Of a DNA stretch of 64,000 nucleotides, positions 55,484 to 64,000 are shown in pieces (positions within the stretch are counted from its first letter, which is position 1; each line of letters starts with the position of its first letter). The stretch lies in NCBI RefSeq assembly GCF_013100865.1, contig NW_023260511.1:579067-643066 (forward strand), given 5' to 3'. A program made the translations under genes and the position numbers. A model generated the notes under the pieces. The model ran no database searches and was not told the DNA's origin. It was given only the letters and a program-made list of their open reading frames with translations. This DNA is from Trachemys scripta elegans. Taxonomy: Eukaryota > Chordata > Testudines > Emydidae.

Positions 55484-57570
55484 TTCTGCGGTGACCTAGA
55501 ATCCTACTTTCGACGTCTCCGACTCAAAGAATATTTCCAACATACCTCTGAACAGCATACTAACCCACAGAATCCTCCCTACCAGCACTACAAAAAAAAG
55601 GATTCTGCATGGACTCTTCCGGACGGTCGAAATAACAGACTGGATTTCTACATAGATTGCTTCCGTCAACGTGCAAAGGCTGAAATTGTGGAAAAGCAAC
55701 ATCACTTGCCACATAACCTCAGCCATGCTGAACACAACGCCATCTACAGCCTCAGAAACAACCCTGACATCATAATCAAAAAGGCTGACAAAGGAGGTGC
55801 TGTCGTCATCATGAATAAATTGGAATATGACCAGGAGGCTGCTAGACAGCTCTCTAACACCACATTCTACAGGCCATTATCCTCTGATCCCACTGAGGAT
55901 TACCTAAAGAAACTACACCATCTGCTAAAAAAACTCCCTGACAAAGCACAGGAACAAATCCGTATAGACACATGCCTAGAACCCCGACCAGGGGTATTCT
56001 ATTTGCTACCCAAGATCCATAAACCTGGATATCCTGGACGCCCCATCATCTCAGGCATTGGCACCCTAACATCAGGCTTGTCTGGTTATGTAGACTCTGT
56101 CCTAAGACCCTACGCTACCAGCACTCCCAGCTATCTTTGAGACACCACTGACTTCCTGAGGAAACTACAATCCATCGGTGATCTTCCAGAAAACACCATC
56201 CTGGCCACTATGGACGTAGAAGCCCTCTACACCAATATTCCACACAAAGATGGACTACAAGCTATCAGGAACAGTATCCCTGATAATGTCACAGCTAACC
56301 TGGTGGCTGAACTTTGTGATTTTGTCCTCACCCACAACTATTTCACATTTGGGGACAATATATACCTTCAAGTCAGCGGCACTGCTATGGGTACCCGCAT
56401 GGCCCCACATATGCCAACATTTTTATGGCTGACTTAGAACAACGCTTCCTTAGCTCTCGTCCCCTAACGCCCCTACTCTACTTGCGCTACATTGATGACA
56501 TCTTCATCATCTGGACCCATGGAAAAGAAGCCCTTGAGGAATTTCACCATGATTTCAATAATTTCCATCCCACCATCAACCTCAGCCTAGATCAATCCAC
56601 ACAAGCGGTCCATTTCCTGGACACTACTGTGCTAATAAGCGATGGTCACATCAATACCACCCTATACCGGAAACCTACTGACCGCTACACTTACCTACAT
56701 GCCTCCAGCTTCCATCCAGGACACACCACACGATCCATTGTCTACAGCCAAGCTCTAAGATATAACCGCATTTGCTCCAATCCCTCGGATAGAGACAAGC
56801 ACCTACAAGATCTCTATCAAGCATTCTTAAAACTACAATACCCACCTGCTGAAGTGAAAAAACAGATTGACAGAGCCAAACGAGTACCCAGAAGTCACCT
56901 CCTACAAGACAGGCCCAACAAAGAAAATAACAGAACACCACTAGCTGTCACCTTCAGCCCCCAACTAAAACCTCTCCAGCGCATCATCAGAGATCTACAA
57001 CCTATCCTGAAAGATGATCCTTTACTCTCACAGATCTTGGGAGACAGACCTGTCCTCGCTTACAGACAACCCCCCAACCTAAAGCAAATACTCACCAGCA
57101 ACCACACATCACTGAACAAAACCACTAACCCAGGAACCTATCCTTGTAACAAACCCCGATGCCAACTCTGTCCACATATCTATTCAAGTGACATCATCAT
57201 AGGACCTAATCACATCAGCCATACCATCAAGGGCTCGTTCACCTGCACATCTACCAATGTGATATATGCCATCATGTGCCAGCAATGCCCCTCTGCCATG
57301 TACATTGGCCAAACCGGACAGTCTCTACGCAAAAGAATTAATGGACACAAATCTGACATCAGGAATCAAAATACTCAAAAACCAGTGGGAGAACACTTTA
57401 ACCTGTCTGGTCATTCAGTGACAGACCTGCGGGTGGCTATATTACAACAGAAAAACTTCAAAAACAGACTCCAAAGAGAGACTGCAGAGCTAGAATTGAT
57501 ATGCAAACTAGACACAATCAACTCCGGTTTGAATAAGGACTGGGAATGGCTGAGCCATTACAAACATTGA
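55484..57570 (+). pseudogene. PLE polyprotein: reverse transcriptase plus GIY-YIG endonuclease, two breaks
   Basis: The RT region runs from about 55780 (IIKKADKGGAVVIMNK) through LLPKIHKPGYPGRPIISG, MDVEALYTNIPH and SGTAMGTRMAP to the catalytic YIDD at 56488-56499 (LRYIDDIFIIW). A Cys-rich linker (NKPRCQLCPHI, near 57150-57180) leads to the GIY-YIG domain (VIYAIMCQQCPSAMYIGQTG, near 57262-57320), and the ORF ends DWEWLSHYKH-stop. Breaks: TGA at 56138-56140, probably a CpG transition, and a 1-nt deletion near 56405-56425 that shifts the frame. Otherwise open, so it is a recent copy. The endonuclease would cut target DNA and the RT would copy the element RNA. Confidence 0.92.
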
Positions 57571-57693
57571 CTCATTTTTTTTTTTCTCTTAATTAATTGG
57601 CCTCTCAGAGTTGGTAAGACAACTCCCACCTGTTTATGCTCTCTGTATGTGTGTATATATATCTCCTCAATATATGTTCCATTCTATATGCAT

Positions 57694-57731
57694 CCGAAGA
57701 AGTGGGCTGTAGTCCACGAAAGCTTATGCTC
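57694..57731 (+). ncRNA. Hammerhead-like core in PLE tail, core mutated
   Basis: The position of CTGATGA reads CCGAAGA here. Stem II (GTGGGC/GTCCAC, loop TGTA) pairs with one G-U, and GAAA (57718-57721), GCTTATGC and TC follow. Two core changes predict no activity, although the protein-coding part of this copy is the best preserved. Confidence 0.5.
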
Positions 57732-57964
57732 TAATAAATTTGTTAGTCTCTAAGGTGCCACAAGTACTCCTGTTCTTCTTTTTGGCTCAGGCAGTGGTGC
57801 TATAAGGAAGGCTTTGGGATGTTCGAACACTAGGAGGCATTCATGGATAGAGGATAATTCTCATGGGATTGACTCCACCTGAGTAGGGAGGGAAATAGAC
57901 TTCTGGGATGGAGGTTGGCACAACTGATTAAAAGAGCTTTAAATTAGGAATTCATGGGAGACAG

Positions 57965-60890
57965 TTGGGAGATGCTCATGGAATCTCCACGCCTGATTCT
58001 AACATTGAGGGGGAGGAAAATCAAGTAAGAGAGGACAGAGCAATGGAGAAAGGAACAACAGGGAGCAGTAGAATGGACATCAAAAGGAAAGATAGTGCTG
58101 ATACCCATGACACTAACAGTCAGGTAGGCAAGACTGGCAGTAGAATGACTGTACCTAGTCAGGTGTGGAATCTGGGTGAAGCCAAGCAGAAATATCAAAG
58201 ATGTCTGTACACCAATTCAAGAAGTCTAGATAACAAAATGAAGGAACTAGAACTACTGGTGTAGGAAGTGAAACCAGATATTATAGGGATAATAGAAACA
58301 TAGTAGAATATTATTAATGATTGGAGTACAGGTATTGAAGGATATGTGCTGTTCAGGAAAGACAGAAATAAAGGGAAGGGTGGTGGACTAGCTTTGTATA
58401 TTATTGATGAGCTAGACTGAAAAGAAATTAGAAGTGATGGACTGGATAAAGCAGAACCTGTTTAAGTCAAACTCACCTGGGGGAGAAAAGCTACTTGAGG
58501 TACCCCTGGGATAGTGCATGAGGTATGCTACAGACACCCAGGATCCAATATGGATAGAGACCTCTTTAATATTGTAATGAAATAAATACTGATGGGAATT
58601 GTGTCATAATGGAAAACTTTAATTTCCCAGATATTGATTAGAGGACAAGTGCTCCTAATAATGGTAGAGCACAGATATTCCTGGTTGCGACAACTGTCAG
58701 ATTTCTTCACCAAATACTCTCTGAACCAACTAAAGGTGATGTCATTCTAGATTTAGCATTGGTAAGTAGTGGGGACCCCATTGAAGAACTGGTTGTAGAG
58801 GACAACCTTGGTATGAGTGATCATGGGCTAACTCAGTTTAAACTAAATAGAAGGATTACAAAAAAGGCCTGCTAATAGGGTCTTTGATTTCAAAAAGGCA
58901 AACTTTAAAACATTAAGGGAATTTGTTAGGGACATGGACTGGACTGAAGAACTCAAGATCTTAATGTGGAGGAGGTTTGAAATTACTTTAAGTCAAAGTT
59001 GCAGAAACTATCTGAAGTCTGCATCCCAAGCAAGGGGGAAACATTGTAGGGAAGTTTTGCAGATCAAAGTGGATGAGCAAGCATCTCAAACATGTTGTTA
59101 AGAGAAAGCAGAAAGCCTACAAGGAATGGAAGATTGGAAGGATCAGCAAGGAAAGCTACCTTTTAGAGGTCATATAGTGTAGGGAAAAATAGAGAGCTAC
59201 CAAAAGCCAAGCAGAGCTGGACCTTGCAAAGGAAATTAAAACCAATAGTAAAAGGTTCTATAGCCAAATAATTTTAAAAAAATCAAAGAAAGAACTGGGA
59301 CCACCAAGCACTGATGATGGGGTGGGCAGGGGGGAGAGATTAAAGATAATCTAGGCATGTCACATCACCTAAACAAATATTTTGCCTCAGTTTTGAATAA
59401 GGGTAATGAGCTTAGGGATAGTGGCAGAGTGGCTAATAGGAATGATGATATGGAAGTAAAAATTAGCACATCTGAGGTGGAAGTCAAACTCAAAAATCTT
59501 AGTTGGACCAAATTGGAAGGACCAGCTAATCTCCACCCACGAATATTAAAGGAACTGGCACATAAAATTGCAAACCCATGTGCAAGGATTTTTAATGAAT
59601 CTGTAAATTCAGGGGTCATATCCTATGACTAAAGAATTCCTAATATAGTTCCTATTTTTAAGAATGGGGGGAAAGTTATCCAATAAACCACAGGCCTGTT
59701 AGTTTGACCTCAATTTTTAGCAAGATCTTGGAACAAATTTTGAAAGATAAAGTAGTTAATGACATAGAGGAAAATGGTAATTGGGATAAATTCAACATGG
59801 TTTTACAAAAGGTAGATCATGCCAGACCCATCTGATCTCTTTCTTTGAGAAGATTGATTTTTCAGACAAAGAAAATGCAGTAGATCTAATCTATCTGGAT
59901 TTCAGTAAGACATTTGATGCAATTCCACATGGGAAATTATTAAATTGGAAAAGATGGGGATTAATGCTAGAACTGTAAGGTGGATAAGGACCTGGGTAAA
60001 GAAAAGAATACATCAGGTCATATTGAAAGGTAAATTGTCAGGCTGGAAGGAGGTTACTAATGGAGTTCCTCAGAGATCGGTCTTAGGACCAGTCTTATTT
60101 AACTTTTTCATTAATGACCTTGGCACAAAAAGTGGGAGTGTGCTAACAAAATTTGCAGATGACACAAAATTGGGAGGTATTGCCAATATGGAGAAAGACC
60201 AGAATATCATAGAAGATTTAGACAACCTTGAAAACTGGAGTAATAGAAATGAGACTAAATTTAATATTGGAAAATGCAAGGTCATGCAATTAGGGACTAA
60301 GACGACAAATTTTTGCTGTAAACGGGGGATGTACCAGTTGGAAGCAACAGAGGAGGAGAAAGACCTGTGTGTATTGGTTGATCACAGGATGACTATGAAC
60401 CACCAATATGACGTGGCCATGAAAAACGCTTATACTGTCCTAGGATGCATCAGATGAGGTATTTCAAGTAGAGATAGGGAGGTGTTATTACCATTGTACA
60501 AAGCACTGGTGGGCCCTCATCTGGAATACTGTGTGCAATTCTTGTCTCCCATGTTTGAAAAAGATGAATTCAAACTGGAACAGATGCAGAGAAGGACTAC
60601 TAGGGTGATCAGAGGAATGCAAAACCCACATTCCAAGAAGAGACTCAAGGAGCTTGACTTGCTTAGCCTAACTAAAAGAAGGCTGAGGGGAGATATGATT
60701 GCTGTCTATAAATACATCAGAGGGATAAAGTTAAGCATCAGTCTTGACAAAAGAACAAATGGATACAAACTGGCCATCAACAAGTTTAGACTTGAAATCA
60801 GATAAGGGTTTCTAACCATCAGAGAAGTGAAATTCTGGAACAGCCTCCCAAGGGGAGCAGTGGAAGCAAAAATTGCAAGATTTCAAGATT
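57965..60890 (+). pseudogene. CR1-III ORF2: endonuclease and RT, heavily broken
   Basis: 57965-58264 ends in the first endonuclease motif (LYTNSRSLDNKMKELELLV). Fragments to 58870 continue the endonuclease with many stops. The linker is at about 59100-59330. RT pieces: 59357-59632, then YLDFSKTFDAIPH near 59895, 59945-60457 (NGVPQRSVLGPVLFNFFIND and FADDTKLGG near 60152-60178), and 60482-60805 (GPHLEYCVQF). More decayed than CR1-I and CR1-II, which fits greater age. Confidence 0.85.
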
Positions 60891-61470
60891 GAGCTTGATA
60901 AATTCATGGGATAATGAAATTGCCTACAATGGCATATGGCCCATCTGTGACTGTTAGTAGCAAATATCCCTAACAGCCACAGAGGAGACACTACATGGGA
61001 AGGGCTCCGAGTTAGTACAGAGAATTATTTCCCAGCTGTCTGGCTGATAGGTCTTGCTTATATGTTAACAGCTCAACTAATTAACATGTTTGGGGTAGGA
61101 AGAAATTTTCCTGCAGGTTAGATTGGCAGAGACCCTCAGTGTGTTTTGCCTTCCTCTGTAGCATGGGGCACAGGCCACTTGCAGGTTTAAATTAGAGTAA
61201 ATGATGAATTCCCTATAACTTGAAGTCTTTAAATAAGGATTTGAAGACTTCAGTAACTCAGCCAGAGATTATGGGTCTATTACAGGAGTGGGGGGATGAG
61301 GGTCCAGGGCCTGCAATGTGCAGGACATCAGACTATATGATCACAGTGGTCACTTCTGGCTTTAAATTCTAAGAGTCTATGAATTTGGGGATTTCATTCT
61401 CAATTAACCTGTCACTCACTGCTAGTGCCCTCCTGCTGGCTGTCCTGGGGATTAGCTCTGGTCAGGCATT

Positions 61471-61479
61471 GCGCGCGCA

Positions 61480-61527
<48 letters not shown>
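61471..61527. repeat. CA microsatellite
   Basis: A nearly pure 57-bp (CA)n tract preceded by GCGCGCG. Likely polymorphic. Confidence 0.95.
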
Positions 61528-61530
<3 letters not shown>

Positions 61531-64000
61531 AGCAGTGTCTCTCCTGTCGTCCTCTCACACTGCAGACCCCTCTCACTCCAGGAATTGCAGCCTCCTCTTC
61601 ATGATTTGGCCCTCCAGCCGGGTCACCATATGTGTTCCCCTTTCTGGGGTAGGTGTAACAAAGTCGTTCCAAAACTCCCAGGCAGTCTGCTGTCCTCTGC
61701 CATGTCCACAGTGGCTGGTAGGGGAACCTGGGCCCACTCTCTACTCTGGGTTCCAGTTCAGGGACCCTACACCCAGCAGTTCTGGGTTTTCCTCTCCCAA
61801 CCCTCACTGTTCCTTCCCTCAACTGCTTCTTGGAACTCCTGTTTCCGCTCCTTGCTCTGGGTGTAGCAGTTCCAAACCCTCCTCCCTTTTCCCAGGGGGT
61901 GACTTCCCTTTTCAGCAATCGTCCATCTATGTTGCCAGCTTCCTGGCTTTATAGGCCCCAGCTGTTCCTACCCAGCTGAGCCTCCTTGTCATCAATTCCC
62001 TGCTCTTTGGCTCTCACTCCAAATGCAGTCTGTGAAGTTAATGGGCCTACGTGGCCACCCTAACCCCTTACAGTCCTGTGTAGGTTGGACACCCCCTCAC
62101 CGAACCAATGCACACAGACAGCCTTAGCTTTGGCAGTTCCCTGATTTGAGCACATAACCATCCCATCTAATGTAACCCATAATAACAGTCTGTCTCTTTT
62201 TCTCCAGCTACTACCCAGACCATGTAGAGAGCTTTATGAGTCTGCTATTGACTTCAAGTTGATCATTGTGTTTCTTTATCAGAGACAGTAGAAGATTGTG
62301 CCTTTAGATCCAGGAAGCCTGGATTCAGTGACCACAGACAGCCTTAGTGATGGCATCATTATTGGGTGCTATGTTGGGAGCTGAATTTCTGTGGAGTGCT
62401 GAGGCACAGAGTGGCCTACTCCAGCCAGTGAGAGTATGTATGTAATTCATGCTGAAACAACATGGCTTTCTCCCCCCTTCTGGTGACTACAGTGTGTACA
62501 CAGGTATATAAGTCTGCTTGCACCCTGGGCAGTTGTAGTTAGTGCTTTCAAATCTATAAGTACTAGGTTCAGATCCCTCAAAGGCCATTGTTATACTTAA
62601 TATTCATGTAATGTAAATTTTGCATGAAATAAAACTAAAATTTCAGCAAAGATGAAGCTGGGTAAATACTTTAAACAACTATATGAATATTCAGTTCAAT
62701 CCTTTAAATGAATTCAAACCACAAAATATGCAAAGTGTCTACCCAAAAGTAAATCATGCCAGCTGTGTTATGTTGCTGTGTTATTTATTCTTTGGGTTTT
62801 GTTGCATGAATCTGAGAACTTTAGACTAGTAAATATTGAAAGGAAATTTTAAAGCATCAGATTATCTATTAAAGCGTATGGCAACCTACACACCCATGTT
62901 GATTTAGTGTGTACAATGGTTTGTGCAAACAGCTCTGACAATTACCTACAGACCAGATATTGTGCTTTCTTTTTCACTAATAGTGTTGTGCTATTACAGA
63001 GGGTTTATTTATGAATTCTTAGTAGCTGGACAAATAAAGTTCTGTCACATTCACATTATTTTATACTAATATAAAAAGTAATTATTCAATGTAATTTCCT
63101 CATGCAGGGCTGGATTCATTGCTCATTCTAATTAGTGGAAACACTTTCAATGACTTCATTAGGCATTGGATCAGGCATATACAGAGACTGAACTTGTCAA
63201 ATAGATGTTCTGGGTGACTGGAAATGTTATTTCTGTGTCCTGCACATTTGTCTGAGGATTTCTATGGCAGAGGCTGAAAGAATGTTAAGAACAAAAAGCT
63301 TGGGGGAAGAGATGTCCCTTCCCAGTTTGTAAAGCATCCCTCTGAATGGGCAGGCAAAACAATGCCATAGGAGTCAGGTTAGCAGTGTTGGTGGTCAAAA
63401 AGCAGAACATGAGAATCAGTATAATTCCAGTCAAAGTGAGGAGTGTTGTGTTGAACTGTTTGATGTTAGGGTCACCAATAACTGAGATGATATTTGTCAC
63501 AGTTCTGGGCAAATTCACCTGTATTCCCCCTCATGTTCCACCAAGGGCACCTGCTTTCAGACTCCCAGTGCCCCCACCCCCATGCCCAACCCACCCCACT
63601 CCACCCCTGAACCGTCACCTCTCTTGAATGGAGACAAGTTATAAGTTACCACACATTTCTTTCTAAGTAAGCACATTCATTATTAAGGGGAAAGCATTAC
63701 ATAGAACACATATTAAAAACAATAAACGTTCCTATATGCATGCTGAATGCTTACCAGAGGCCACCCATCGTGGGGCCTCCATAGGCCAAAGTCCTTCCAA
63801 CCCTTCCCAGAAAGGATTAGGGCCCTTCCTTGTGCAGAAGGTCCAGTCCATTTGCTGGACCAGAAAGAAATCCCTGAATTGGTTGAAAATCAAGCTATTT
63901 ATCCGAAAGTTATTTTTTGTCTGCTTGTCTCTGGAGAATTCACTTCAAACCAGTATATGGGAGCCTGTCCAGGTGCTGGTAGCTCTTGAGAGGTGTTACA
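61528..64000. other. No gene recognised; probable repeats
   Basis: 62460-62660 contains TATATAAG and a B-box-like GGTTCAGATCC. 63285-63630 includes a block rich in CCCCCACCCC-like sequence next to TGTTCCACCAAGGGCACCTG. These look repetitive, but no family was assigned. The minus-strand frame at 63285-63518 has a hydrophobic run but no other support. Confidence 0.4.

Larger units (their letters stand above)
55484..57782 (+). mobile_element. Penelope-like element, nearly intact, TSD TGGCTCAGGCAG
   Basis: About 2.3 kb flanked by an exact 12-bp target duplication (55472-55483 and 57783-57794). It holds an RT plus GIY-YIG ORF and the 3' tail with the hammerhead-like core. 10-15 bp duplications fit PLE target-primed insertion. 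The 5' end is probably slightly truncated. It lies in the same orientation as its CR1 host. Confidence 0.93.
55069..57950 (+). pseudogene. CR1-III ORF1 remnant, split by PLE
   Basis: 55069-55344 shows VCCLLQAKIWDVDLRLKRIL and LTVLHVGTNDTDT, the SGNH block III also seen in CR1-I. 55385-55483 continues to INRWLRQ. Resuming after the PLE at 57795, fragments include WCYKEGFGMFEH, LHLSREGNRLLGW and LIKRALN-stop, with several stops between. The N-terminal zinc-binding part is absent. Confidence 0.8.
55030..61383 (+). mobile_element. CR1-type LINE (CR1-III), interrupted by PLE
   Basis: An older CR1 subfamily with partial ORF1 (55069 on), ORF2 (57.9-60.9 kb) and a 3' end reading CACTTCTGGCTTTAAATTC and AGAGTCTATGAA. 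The PLE at 55484-57782 interrupts ORF1. The two ORF1 parts rejoin in homology to CR1-I (WLRQ before, WCYKEGFGMFEH after). Net length without the PLE is ~4.0 kb, somewhat 5'-truncated. Confidence 0.9.

Noticed and set aside
63285..63518. Small membrane protein on the minus strand
   Set aside because: A hydrophobic run alone, in sequence that looks repetitive; no start context, splice signals or relatives recognised.
1..64000. CRISPR array, bacterial operon or phage system
   Set aside because: No spaced identical repeats or prokaryotic gene organisation; LINE, PLE, LTR and spliced exons show vertebrate nuclear DNA.

Overview
This 64-kb window is vertebrate nuclear DNA dominated by transposable elements. 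The elements are CR1-type LINEs, EN+ Penelope-like elements (PLEs) with a GIY-YIG endonuclease, ~1.15-kb LTRs, a Harbinger relic and hAT-type elements, with no sign of L1 or Alu. With an MROH-like (maestro HEAT-like) pseudogene and a butyrophilin-like gene fragment, this repeat mix suggests a reptile, most likely a turtle. That assignment is inference. There are no bacterial operons, CRISPR arrays or tRNA/rRNA genes.

Layout. 0.5-5.0 kb: a nearly full-length but decayed CR1 (CR1-I, ORF1 esterase plus ORF2 EN/RT) inserted into an older reverse PLE tail. 6.3-7.1 kb: a degenerate minisatellite. 7.9-16.3 kb: a minus-strand MROH-like pseudogene (recognisable exons 12.7 to 9.1 kb, several in-frame stops), flanked by duplicated copies of its neighbourhood, with another decayed exon at 16.2 kb and a local assembly artefact at 10.8 kb. 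18.7-20.6 kb: a solo LTR (TSD GGGGT) interrupted by a CR1 fragment (TSD GGTATT). 21.33-21.43 kb: a 100-N gap. 22.9-23.7 kb: a Harbinger transposase relic cut by a second LTR (23.7-25.3 kb), itself interrupted by a PLE tail. 26.1-26.5 kb: a short solo LTR.

29.4-52.7 kb: minus-strand butyrophilin-like exons spread over 23 kb. An Ig-C-like exon (52.4-52.7 kb, 3' end lost) comes first, then three copies of a 21-nt stalk exon, a transmembrane exon (48.2 kb), several 9-27-nt cytoplasmic exons, and an intact PRY-SPRY (B30.2) terminal exon (29.39-29.92 kb) followed by AATAAA. The proposed introns are phase 1, as expected for butyrophilins. No leader or IgV exon is visible, so the gene is partial, decayed, or continues beyond the window. 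Its introns hold duplicated modules, CR1-II (33.5-36.2 kb, TSD CAAAGT), a third LTR (36.99-38.12 kb, TSD GCACC) and hAT-type elements.

55.0-61.4 kb: an older CR1 (CR1-III) split by a nearly intact PLE (55.48-57.78 kb) with a 12-bp target duplication. CR1 is found inside PLE and PLE inside CR1, so the two families overlapped in activity. The PLE tails carry a hammerhead-ribozyme-like core in three states of decay.

No clearly new gene system was found. The most useful observations are the dated nest of insertions, the PLE ribozyme motifs, the phase-1 micro-exon butyrophilin-like locus and the MROH pseudogene cluster.
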